Origin: JADKIH01 sp031417555
Lineage (GTDB): Bacteria > Bacteroidota > Bacteroidia > AKYH767-A > 2013-40CM-41-45
Assembly (NCBI GenBank): GCA_031417555.1
Contig: JANOVV010000114.1
Coordinates: 1-6,980 of the forward strand
Length of the DNA: 6,980 nt
Direction: 5' to 3'
Of this stretch, positions 1-6,979 are shown piece by piece. The translations under genes and the position numbers were made by a program. The notes beneath the pieces were generated by a model, which ran no database searches, was not told the origin of the DNA, and saw only the letters and a list, made by a program, of their open reading frames with translations. Positions within the stretch are counted from its first letter, which is position 1; each line of letters starts with the position of its first letter.

Positions 1-1
1 C

Positions 2-403
2 ATAAATGATTATATTGAACTTGAAAAATTAAGGTACGGTGATCGTTTAAATATTAATTTTAAAATTGATATCGATAATCAGAATCAAATGATCGCTCCA
101 CTGATTTTATTATCATTTATCGAAAATAGTTTTAAACACGGTGCCAGCGAATCACGATTTAATTCTATTATTAATATCTCATTATTGTTAAAGAATGGAT
201 ATCTTACATTTTCTGTAATCAATAGCAAAGAAGGTGGGAGCTATAACGATAATGGAATCGGTTTAAAAAATATCCGCAGGCAATTAGAATTGATCTATGA
301 AAGCCGACACAGTATAAATATTCAAAATTCGAACGATTTATTTGAGTTGAAATTAACAATTAATTTATTGGAACATGCAAATATTAAATTGCCTGATCGT
401 TGA
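2..403 (+). CDS. Sensor histidine kinase, LytS/YehU type (3' fragment)
   Basis: This is the C-terminal 133 residues of a sensor kinase. The reading frame is open to the window edge, so the start, sensor region, membrane segments and phospho-accepting histidine are missing. The first internal ATG, at 89, lies inside the ATPase domain and is not the true start. What remains is the HATPase_c domain of the His_kinase (LytS/YehU) family. It begins with the family's YIELEKLRYGDR stretch, followed by the N-box (APLILLSFIENSFKHG, with the Mg/ATP-binding Asn in ENSFKHG), a VIN segment in place of the usual D-box, and the G-box NGIGLKNIRRQLELIY. By family knowledge it would autophosphorylate and pass the phosphate to the regulator whose gene overlaps its 3' end. 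The signal sensed cannot be inferred. Confidence 0.9.
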   Translation: MNDYIELEKLRYGDRLNINFKIDIDNQNQMIAPLILLSFIENSFKHGASESRFNSIINISLLLKNGYLTFSVINSKEGGSYNDNGIGLKNIRRQLELIYESRHSINIQNSNDLFELKLTINLLEHANIKLPDR

Positions 404-1082
404 AGACGAACCTCTCGCAGCTGAAATTGTTCAATCTTACATCGGACAGGTTTCTTTTTTAAAATTAGAAGGCATTTGTACAGATGCTATTTCTGCTTTT
501 GAATTATTAAAACAAAAAAAAATTGATGTAATTTTTCTTGATATACATTTGCCGAAATTGAAAGGAATTGATTTTTTAAAAACTCTAAAAATTCGTCCAA
601 AAATTATTATTACCAGCGCTTTCAAACAATATGCCCTCGAAGGCTTTGAATTGGAAATTACGGATTATCTTTTAAAACCATTTTCTTTTGTTCGTTTTTT
701 AAAAGCGGTAGACCGTTTAAATATAAATGAAAGAATGATCACTTCAACTTCAACCGAAATTCAGGAAAGACCATTTCGTTTTTTTAATGTAAATAAGAAA
801 CAAATAAAAGTATTTTTGGATGATATTCTTTATATTGAAAGTCTGAAAGATTATGTTAAAATATTTACCAAAGAAAAATATTTGGTTACAAAATTTCAAT
901 TAGGAGAAATTGAAAAATATTTAAATGATAAAAATTTTCTGCGCGTTCATCGCTCTTTTATTGTTTCGAAAAGCGCTATTGTATCCATATCATCTCATGA
1001 AATTGATATCGGAGAGAAATTAATTCCTATCGGAAGAAATTATTTATTACTTGTTAAAAAAGAACTAGGAAATAAAGCTTAA
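375..1082 (+). CDS. LytTR-family response regulator
   Basis: This 235-residue protein has a normal length for a two-domain REC-LytTR regulator. The receiver domain (about residues 3-118) has the acidic pair E10/D11, phospho-acceptor D56 in the DVIFLDIHLP segment, conserved T80, switch aromatic Y86 in the YALEGFE segment, and K101 in DYLLKPF. The LytTR DNA-binding domain (about 138-232) shows the typical ILYIESLKDYVKI, FLRVHRSFIV and IPIGRNY segments. All key phosphorylation residues are present, so it should be functional. It presumably acts as a cytoplasmic transcription factor binding direct-repeat sites as a dimer. The ATG at 375 lies inside the kinase gene and gives a 29-base overlap, typical of translational coupling between cognate partners. 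A run of nine A at 514-522 (codons around K48-K49) is a possible slippage site, but the frame is intact. The target genes are unknown. Confidence 0.95.
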   Translation: MQILNCLIVEDEPLAAEIVQSYIGQVSFLKLEGICTDAISAFELLKQKKIDVIFLDIHLPKLKGIDFLKTLKIRPKIIITSAFKQYALEGFELEITDYLLKPFSFVRFLKAVDRLNINERMITSTSTEIQERPFRFFNVNKKQIKVFLDDILYIESLKDYVKIFTKEKYLVTKFQLGEIEKYLNDKNFLRVHRSFIVSKSAIVSISSHEIDIGEKLIPIGRNYLLLVKKELGNKA

Positions 1083-1176
1083 ATTTTATCTTTTAAAGAT
1101 TTTTCTTTATATTAGTTTCCTTAAAGAAAATGATCAAAAGGACTGCTAATTGGGCCGTTTTAGACAATTAATCCGT
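1083..1176 (+). promoter_or_regulatory. Gap before the peptidase gene with a weak candidate promoter
   Basis: This AT-rich gap separates the regulator stop from the peptidase ATG. The best match to the Bacteroidota primary sigma consensus (TTTG, about 19 bases, TAnnTTTG) is TTTA at 1085-1088, 19 bases, then TATATTAG at 1108-1115. It misses one base in each element. That would put transcription start near 1121 and leave a leader of about 55 bases. There is no convincing terminator after the regulator gene, so read-through from the kinase-regulator operon is equally possible. No Shine-Dalgarno-like site precedes 1177, as is normal for the phylum. Confidence 0.25.
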
Positions 1177-3420
1177 ATGAAGAAAATATTATTATTGGTA
1201 ATGCTCGCATTTCCGTTCCTTGTATTCGCTCAATCCAAAGAAATCGTTGAAGAATTTAATGAACTAGTTAACATGGAGGGTAAAGCGCATCGCTATATAG
1301 AACTTCCTCTTGCACTATCCATTCCTGATAATTACGATTTAAAATACCACCGATTTAATTGGAGAGTTGATCCGGCTGTTCGTTATATTCAGGGATCAGT
1401 AACATCTTATTTTGTTCCTAAAGCATCCGGTTTCATTGAAGTGAATTTTGATCTGTCTATTTCTCTAACAACTGATTCAGTCAAATACCATGGCTCAACC
1501 AGGCCGTTTACTCATTCTGCCAGTGATGTTTTGAAAATTACATTGCCTTCTATCATTCCTGCAAATACACTGGATTCAATAATTGTTTATTATCACGGAG
1601 TGCCACCTAATAATGGATTTGGTTCTTTTACCACTTCAACGCACAGCGGCACTCCTGTTATGTGGACACTTTCTGAACCATTTGGAGCAAAAGAATGGTG
1701 GCCCTGTAAGCAAAACCTGAATGATAAAGTAGATTCAATTGATGTTTATGTTACAACTCCACAAGCATATCGTGTAGCAAGTATTGGTAAATTAATTTCC
1801 GAAACTCAGAGTGGAAGCGATAAAATTTATCGTTGGCAAAGCCATTATCCCATCGAAGCATATCTAATGGCTTTTGCTGTCACTAATTTTTCAGTTTATT
1901 CACATTATTTACCAATGGGCGCCGGTGAAACTCTTGAAGTACTCAATTATGTTTACCCTGAAAACTTAGCAACCGCTCAATCGCAAACACCGGGTATTTT
2001 AAATGTAATTTCATTATACGATAGCCTTATAATTCCTTATCCTTTTGCAAAAGAAAAATACGGGCATTGCCAGTTTGGCTGGGGAGGTGGTATGGAACAT
2101 CAAACAATGAGTTTCGTCACAAACTTTAGTCATTCTTTAATTGCACATGAATGTGCGCATCAATGGTTTGGTGATATGGTAACTTGTGGAAGCTGGCAGG
2201 ACATATGGCTGAATGAAGGATTTGCAACTTATTTGGAAGGACTCTCACAAGAATTTCTTTTTCCCGCTAATTGGTATAATTGGAAATTATCTAAAAAGAA
2301 TAATATTACAAGTGTTTCAAGTGGTTCTGTTTTGTGTGATGATACATTAAATATTAACCGGATTTTCAGTTCCAGACTTACTTATAATAAAGGAGCGTAC
2401 CTGTTACATATGTTGCGTTGGAAACTTGGTAATGCTGCTTTTTATCAAGCTCTAAGAAATTATCTGAATGATCCTGCATTGTCATTTAACTATGCAAAAA
2501 CACCTAACTTAATCAGTCATCTAGAAGCTGCAAGCGGGCAAAGCCTTACAACTTTTTTTAATCAGTGGTATTATAAACAAGGGTATCCAACCTATCAGGT
2601 ATCCTGGCATAGAAACGGTAACGATGTCGTTGTAAAGTTAAATCAAACAACTTCACATTCATCAGTAACATTTTATGAAATGCCTGTACCGATACGTTTT
2701 ACTGCTGCAGGATTTGATACGACATTAGTTTTTAATCACACCTTTTCCGGACAGGTATTTACAAGAACTATAAATTTCCCTGCAACTACGGCAACGTTTG
2801 ACCCGGAATTATGGTTGCTGTCCGGAAATAATACTGTTACCTATGACGCTGTGAATTTAAATCTAAAAGCATTTATTGAAGGTTTTTATAGAGGTAGCGG
2901 ACTGCAGGAAGCCGTTTTGTTTAAACAAGGATTAAATGCTGATCCTACGGCTTGTGATTCCATTACCGTAGAAATTCACAACTCGGTTTCTCCCTATTCA
3001 GTTTTCTCTACAGTTAAATCCATGCTTCATGTTAATGGAACTGCAGATGTTGTTTTTCCGGTTTCTGCATTAAATCAATCATTTTATATTACTGTCAAAC
3101 ATAGAAACACATTAGAAACCTGGAGTAAGAATACTGTTTTGTTTAATTCAACAACGATGAATTACGATTTTACTACTGCTTCAACTCAGGCATTTGGAAA
3201 TAAACTGAAAGATTTGTCCGATGGAAAATTTGCTGTTTACAGCGGCGATCCAAATCAGGATGGGAATATTAATTCCGTTGATTTTTCTAATATAGAAAAC
3301 AGTGCAGAAATATTCGGTACCGGATATTTATTATTTGATTTAACAGGGGACGGCTTTACAGAATCGTCGGATTATAGTTTGGTTGAAAATAATATTGGAA
3401 AAACATTATCGAGACCTTAA
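1177..3420 (+). CDS. Secreted M1-family zinc metallopeptidase with C-terminal dockerin-like repeat
   Basis: A 747-residue exported gluzincin, probably an aminopeptidase that trims peptides outside the cytoplasm. The frame extends upstream to a TTG at 1150, but the ATG at 1177 puts a textbook signal peptide at the N-terminus (MKK, then a hydrophobic core, likely cleavage after A18 in VFA-QS), so I chose it. Numbering from that ATG: an N-terminal M1 beta domain with the EPFGAKEWWPCKQ motif near 167-179; substrate-binding GGGMEHQ at 303-309 (the GxMEN equivalent, E307); zinc site HECAH at 324-328 with third ligand E347 after 18 residues in WLNEGFA; transition-state Tyr Y403 in TYNKGA; and QGYP near 468-471. 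A beta-rich region of unclear role follows. Residues about 688-742 hold two EF-hand-like loops (D691, N693, D695, D702 and D721, D725, D732) resembling a type I dockerin. No type IX secretion sorting tail is evident. It ends about 50 bases before a strong terminator. Confidence 0.93.
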   Translation: MKKILLLVMLAFPFLVFAQSKEIVEEFNELVNMEGKAHRYIELPLALSIPDNYDLKYHRFNWRVDPAVRYIQGSVTSYFVPKASGFIEVNFDLSISLTTDSVKYHGSTRPFTHSASDVLKITLPSIIPANTLDSIIVYYHGVPPNNGFGSFTTSTHSGTPVMWTLSEPFGAKEWWPCKQNLNDKVDSIDVYVTTPQAYRVASIGKLISETQSGSDKIYRWQSHYPIEAYLMAFAVTNFSVYSHYLPMGAGETLEVLNYVYPENLATAQSQTPGILNVISLYDSLIIPYPFAKEKYGHCQFGWGGGMEHQTMSFVTNFSHSLIAHECAHQWFGDMVTCGSWQDIWLNEGFATYLEGLSQEFLFPANWYNWKLSKKNNITSVSSGSVLCDDTLNINRIFSSRLTYNKGAYLLHMLRWKLGNAAFYQALRNYLNDPALSFNYAKTPNLISHLEAASGQSLTTFFNQWYYKQGYPTYQVSWHRNGNDVVVKLNQTTSHSSVTFYEMPVPIRFTAAGFDTTLVFNHTFSGQVFTRTINFPATTATFDPELWLLSGNNTVTYDAVNLNLKAFIEGFYRGSGLQEAVLFKQGLNADPTACDSITVEIHNSVSPYSVFSTVKSMLHVNGTADVVFPVSALNQSFYITVKHRNTLETWSKNTVLFNSTTMNYDFTTASTQAFGNKLKDLSDGKFAVYSGDPNQDGNINSVDFSNIENSAEIFGTGYLLFDLTGDGFTESSDYSLVENNIGKTLSRP

Positions 3421-3470
3421 GAAGATTACAGATTTATTTATAATCAGAATATAAGCTGAGTTAATTAACC
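3421..3470. other. 3' untranslated spacer before the terminator
   Basis: These 50 AT-rich bases lie between the peptidase stop and the terminator, with no gene visible. They contain a 10-base palindrome GTTAATTAAC at 3460-3469, mirrored at 3512-3521. I see no function for it. The mirror of this spacer is 3511-3560. Confidence 0.7.
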
Positions 3471-3510
3471 AAAAAAAATCCCGGCTACAATTGTAGCCGG
3501 GATTTTTTTT
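3471..3510. terminator. Intrinsic terminator, symmetric, at the fold point of the palindrome
   Basis: A 10-bp GC-rich stem (TCCCGGCTAC at 3479-3488 pairing with GTAGCCGGGA at 3493-3502) closes a 4-base AATT loop. Eight A (3471-3478) precede it and eight T (3503-3510) follow. This is a strong rho-independent terminator, well placed to end the + strand peptidase transcript, and because of the A and T tracts it would work equally on the - strand. The loop centre, 3490/3491, is exactly the symmetry centre of the whole window. How much of this 40-base symmetry is native and how much comes from the mirror copying cannot be told from the window alone. The right side is the left side reflected, so the true right half of the stem is inferred rather than independently shown. 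Confidence 0.85.
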
Positions 3511-3560
3511 GGTTAATTAACTCAGCTTATATTCTGATTATAAATAAATCTGTAATCTTC

Positions 3561-5804
3561 TTAAGGTCTCGATAATGTTTTTCCAATATTATTTTCAACC
3601 AAACTATAATCCGACGATTCTGTAAAGCCGTCCCCTGTTAAATCAAATAATAAATATCCGGTACCGAATATTTCTGCACTGTTTTCTATATTAGAAAAAT
3701 CAACGGAATTAATATTCCCATCCTGATTTGGATCGCCGCTGTAAACAGCAAATTTTCCATCGGACAAATCTTTCAGTTTATTTCCAAATGCCTGAGTTGA
3801 AGCAGTAGTAAAATCGTAATTCATCGTTGTTGAATTAAACAAAACAGTATTCTTACTCCAGGTTTCTAATGTGTTTCTATGTTTGACAGTAATATAAAAT
3901 GATTGATTTAATGCAGAAACCGGAAAAACAACATCTGCAGTTCCATTAACATGAAGCATGGATTTAACTGTAGAGAAAACTGAATAGGGAGAAACCGAGT
4001 TGTGAATTTCTACGGTAATGGAATCACAAGCCGTAGGATCAGCATTTAATCCTTGTTTAAACAAAACGGCTTCCTGCAGTCCGCTACCTCTATAAAAACC
4101 TTCAATAAATGCTTTTAGATTTAAATTCACAGCGTCATAGGTAACAGTATTATTTCCGGACAGCAACCATAATTCCGGGTCAAACGTTGCCGTAGTTGCA
4201 GGGAAATTTATAGTTCTTGTAAATACCTGTCCGGAAAAGGTGTGATTAAAAACTAATGTCGTATCAAATCCTGCAGCAGTAAAACGTATCGGTACAGGCA
4301 TTTCATAAAATGTTACTGATGAATGTGAAGTTGTTTGATTTAACTTTACAACGACATCGTTACCGTTTCTATGCCAGGATACCTGATAGGTTGGATACCC
4401 TTGTTTATAATACCACTGATTAAAAAAAGTTGTAAGGCTTTGCCCGCTTGCAGCTTCTAGATGACTGATTAAGTTAGGTGTTTTTGCATAGTTAAATGAC
4501 AATGCAGGATCATTCAGATAATTTCTTAGAGCTTGATAAAAAGCAGCATTACCAAGTTTCCAACGCAACATATGTAACAGGTACGCTCCTTTATTATAAG
4601 TAAGTCTGGAACTGAAAATCCGGTTAATATTTAATGTATCATCACACAAAACAGAACCACTTGAAACACTTGTAATATTATTCTTTTTAGATAATTTCCA
4701 ATTATACCAATTAGCGGGAAAAAGAAATTCTTGTGAGAGTCCTTCCAAATAAGTTGCAAATCCTTCATTCAGCCATATGTCCTGCCAGCTTCCACAAGTT
4801 ACCATATCACCAAACCATTGATGCGCACATTCATGTGCAATTAAAGAATGACTAAAGTTTGTGACGAAACTCATTGTTTGATGTTCCATACCACCTCCCC
4901 AGCCAAACTGGCAATGCCCGTATTTTTCTTTTGCAAAAGGATAAGGAATTATAAGGCTATCGTATAATGAAATTACATTTAAAATACCCGGTGTTTGCGA
5001 TTGAGCGGTTGCTAAGTTTTCAGGGTAAACATAATTGAGTACTTCAAGAGTTTCACCGGCGCCCATTGGTAAATAATGTGAATAAACTGAAAAATTAGTG
5101 ACAGCAAAAGCCATTAGATATGCTTCGATGGGATAATGGCTTTGCCAACGATAAATTTTATCGCTTCCACTCTGAGTTTCGGAAATTAATTTACCAATAC
5201 TTGCTACACGATATGCTTGTGGAGTTGTAACATAAACATCAATTGAATCTACTTTATCATTCAGGTTTTGCTTACAGGGCCACCATTCTTTTGCTCCAAA
5301 TGGTTCAGAAAGTGTCCACATAACAGGAGTGCCGCTGTGCGTTGAAGTGGTAAAAGAACCAAATCCATTATTAGGTGGCACTCCGTGATAATAAACAATT
5401 ATTGAATCCAGTGTATTTGCAGGAATGATAGAAGGCAATGTAATTTTCAAAACATCACTGGCAGAATGAGTAAACGGCCTGGTTGAGCCATGGTATTTGA
5501 CTGAATCAGTTGTTAGAGAAATAGACAGATCAAAATTCACTTCAATGAAACCGGATGCTTTAGGAACAAAATAAGATGTTACTGATCCCTGAATATAACG
5601 AACAGCCGGATCAACTCTCCAATTAAATCGGTGGTATTTTAAATCGTAATTATCAGGAATGGATAGTGCAAGAGGAAGTTCTATATAGCGATGCGCTTTA
5701 CCCTCCATGTTAACTAGTTCATTAAATTCTTCAACGATTTCTTTGGATTGAGCGAATACAAGGAACGGAAATGCGAGCATTACCAATAATAATATTTTCT
5801 TCAT
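3561..5804 (-). CDS. Mirror copy: secreted M1 metallopeptidase with dockerin-like repeat
   Basis: Identical in sequence to the peptidase gene at 1177-3420, on the opposite strand. It has the same signal peptide, GGGMEHQ motif, HECAH zinc site with E347, catalytic Tyr Y403 and dockerin-like end. The preferred ATG is at 5804-5802; the frame also runs back to a TTG at 5831. In the literal layout the two peptidase genes converge on the shared terminator. Absolute identity, including silent positions, argues that this is a duplicate image produced by the fold-back and not a second gene. Confidence 0.9.
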   Translation of the reverse strand: MKKILLLVMLAFPFLVFAQSKEIVEEFNELVNMEGKAHRYIELPLALSIPDNYDLKYHRFNWRVDPAVRYIQGSVTSYFVPKASGFIEVNFDLSISLTTDSVKYHGSTRPFTHSASDVLKITLPSIIPANTLDSIIVYYHGVPPNNGFGSFTTSTHSGTPVMWTLSEPFGAKEWWPCKQNLNDKVDSIDVYVTTPQAYRVASIGKLISETQSGSDKIYRWQSHYPIEAYLMAFAVTNFSVYSHYLPMGAGETLEVLNYVYPENLATAQSQTPGILNVISLYDSLIIPYPFAKEKYGHCQFGWGGGMEHQTMSFVTNFSHSLIAHECAHQWFGDMVTCGSWQDIWLNEGFATYLEGLSQEFLFPANWYNWKLSKKNNITSVSSGSVLCDDTLNINRIFSSRLTYNKGAYLLHMLRWKLGNAAFYQALRNYLNDPALSFNYAKTPNLISHLEAASGQSLTTFFNQWYYKQGYPTYQVSWHRNGNDVVVKLNQTTSHSSVTFYEMPVPIRFTAAGFDTTLVFNHTFSGQVFTRTINFPATTATFDPELWLLSGNNTVTYDAVNLNLKAFIEGFYRGSGLQEAVLFKQGLNADPTACDSITVEIHNSVSPYSVFSTVKSMLHVNGTADVVFPVSALNQSFYITVKHRNTLETWSKNTVLFNSTTMNYDFTTASTQAFGNKLKDLSDGKFAVYSGDPNQDGNINSVDFSNIENSAEIFGTGYLLFDLTGDGFTESSDYSLVENNIGKTLSRP

Positions 5805-5898
5805 ACGGATTAATTGTCTAAAACGGCCCAATTAGCAGTCCTTTTGATCATTTTCTTTAAGGAAACTAATATAAAGAAAAATCTTTAAAAGATAAAAT
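5805..5898 (-). promoter_or_regulatory. Mirror copy: gap with weak candidate promoter
   Basis: Exact mirror of 1083-1176. The candidate elements fall at 5893-5896 (upstream TTTA) and 5866-5873 (TATATTAG), read on the - strand. It carries no information beyond the left-arm copy. Confidence 0.2.
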
Positions 5899-6606
5899 TT
5901 AAGCTTTATTTCCTAGTTCTTTTTTAACAAGTAATAAATAATTTCTTCCGATAGGAATTAATTTCTCTCCGATATCAATTTCATGAGATGATATGGATAC
6001 AATAGCGCTTTTCGAAACAATAAAAGAGCGATGAACGCGCAGAAAATTTTTATCATTTAAATATTTTTCAATTTCTCCTAATTGAAATTTTGTAACCAAA
6101 TATTTTTCTTTGGTAAATATTTTAACATAATCTTTCAGACTTTCAATATAAAGAATATCATCCAAAAATACTTTTATTTGTTTCTTATTTACATTAAAAA
6201 AACGAAATGGTCTTTCCTGAATTTCGGTTGAAGTTGAAGTGATCATTCTTTCATTTATATTTAAACGGTCTACCGCTTTTAAAAAACGAACAAAAGAAAA
6301 TGGTTTTAAAAGATAATCCGTAATTTCCAATTCAAAGCCTTCGAGGGCATATTGTTTGAAAGCGCTGGTAATAATAATTTTTGGACGAATTTTTAGAGTT
6401 TTTAAAAAATCAATTCCTTTCAATTTCGGCAAATGTATATCAAGAAAAATTACATCAATTTTTTTTTGTTTTAATAATTCAAAAGCAGAAATAGCATCTG
6501 TACAAATGCCTTCTAATTTTAAAAAAGAAACCTGTCCGATGTAAGATTGAACAATTTCAGCTGCGAGAGGTTCGTCTTCAACGATCAGGCAATTTAATAT
6601 TTGCAT
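5899..6606 (-). CDS. Mirror copy: LytTR-family response regulator
   Basis: Identical to the regulator at 375-1082, with the same receiver residues (E10, D11, D56, T80, K101), the same LytTR domain and the same nine-base homopolymer (here T at 6459-6467 on the + strand). It overlaps the mirrored kinase fragment by 29 bases. It should be counted as the same gene unless the palindrome is shown to be real. Confidence 0.9.
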   Translation of the reverse strand: MQILNCLIVEDEPLAAEIVQSYIGQVSFLKLEGICTDAISAFELLKQKKIDVIFLDIHLPKLKGIDFLKTLKIRPKIIITSAFKQYALEGFELEITDYLLKPFSFVRFLKAVDRLNINERMITSTSTEIQERPFRFFNVNKKQIKVFLDDILYIESLKDYVKIFTKEKYLVTKFQLGEIEKYLNDKNFLRVHRSFIVSKSAIVSISSHEIDIGEKLIPIGRNYLLLVKKELGNKA

Positions 6607-6979
6607 GTTCCAATAAATTAATTGTTAATTTCAACTCAAATAAATCGTTCGAATTTTGAATATTTATACTGTGTCGGCTTTCATAGATCAATTCTAATTG
6701 CCTGCGGATATTTTTTAAACCGATTCCATTATCGTTATAGCTCCCACCTTCTTTGCTATTGATTACAGAAAATGTAAGATATCCATTCTTTAACAATAAT
6801 GAGATATTAATAATAGAATTAAATCGTGATTCGCTGGCACCGTGTTTAAAACTATTTTCGATAAATGATAATAAAATCAGTGGAGCGATCATTTGATTCT
6901 GATTATCGATATCAATTTTAAAATTAATATTTAAACGATCACCGTACCTTAATTTTTCAAGTTCAATATAATCATTTAT
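6578..6979 (-). CDS. Mirror copy: sensor histidine kinase fragment, LytS/YehU type
   Basis: Identical to the kinase fragment at 2-403, cut at exactly the same codon by the opposite window edge. The N-box (ENSFKHG) and G-box (NGIGLKNIRRQLELIY) are present, and the upstream phospho-acceptor and sensor regions are missing. Truncation at the same base on both ends is what one expects if a single sequence was walked out and back, and it is a further sign that this copy is not independent. Confidence 0.87.
   Translation of the reverse strand: MNDYIELEKLRYGDRLNINFKIDIDNQNQMIAPLILLSFIENSFKHGASESRFNSIINISLLLKNGYLTFSVINSKEGGSYNDNGIGLKNIRRQLELIYESRHSINIQNSNDLFELKLTINLLEHANIKLPDR

Larger units (their letters stand above)
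1..3490 (+). repeat. Left arm of a perfect whole-window inverted repeat
   Basis: This arm is the reverse complement of 3491-6980, with no spacer between them. The first 20 bases are the exact reverse complement of the last 20. All gene coordinates mirror as 6981-x, the mirrored proteins are identical, and the intergenic stretches I compared by eye (1083-1149 against 5832-5898, and 3421-3490 against 3491-3560) match completely. I saw no substitution or indel, including at silent codon positions, though I did not align every base. Genuine old inverted duplications diverge, and long spacerless palindromes are normally unstable in bacteria because they extrude hairpins cut by SbcCD-type nucleases. 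I infer a fold-back artefact and treat this arm as the one real copy. Confidence 0.97.

Noticed and set aside
514..522. A9 run in the regulator gene as a programmed frameshift or phase-variation site
   Set aside because: The frame is intact, the protein is full length, and such runs are common in Lys-rich AT-rich genes. Nothing else suggests programmed slippage.
437..625. 62-residue open frame on the - strand inside the regulator gene (mirrored at 6356-6544 on the + strand)
   Set aside because: It lies wholly antisense to a well-supported receiver domain, has no recognisable motif, and its composition (rich in Lys, Phe and Ile) is what AT-rich antisense reading gives.
1089..1135. Hairpin-forming AAAGA/TCTTT and TTTC/GAAA segments after the regulator gene as a terminator or riboswitch
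   Set aside because: The stems are only 4-5 bp and made almost wholly of A-T pairs, with no proper T tract after a GC stem. They are expected by chance in such AT-rich sequence.
2083..2103. GGMEH in place of the classic GAMEN motif as a sign of an inactive peptidase
   Set aside because: The catalytically important Glu is kept, as are all zinc ligands and the catalytic Tyr. Variation in the last position of this motif, including His, occurs in bacterial M1 enzymes, so inactivity is not supported.
3460..3521. Protelomerase or replication-origin site at the palindrome centre
   Set aside because: The central hairpin with A and T tracts is fully explained as an intrinsic terminator. No protelomerase, replication initiator or iteron-like repeat is visible. 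I keep a hairpin telomere only as a low-probability alternative.
3561..6979. A second, paralogous kinase-regulator-peptidase locus in opposite orientation
   Set aside because: The copies match completely, including silent and intergenic positions, and mirror exactly about the centre. That is not what a biological paralogous locus looks like.
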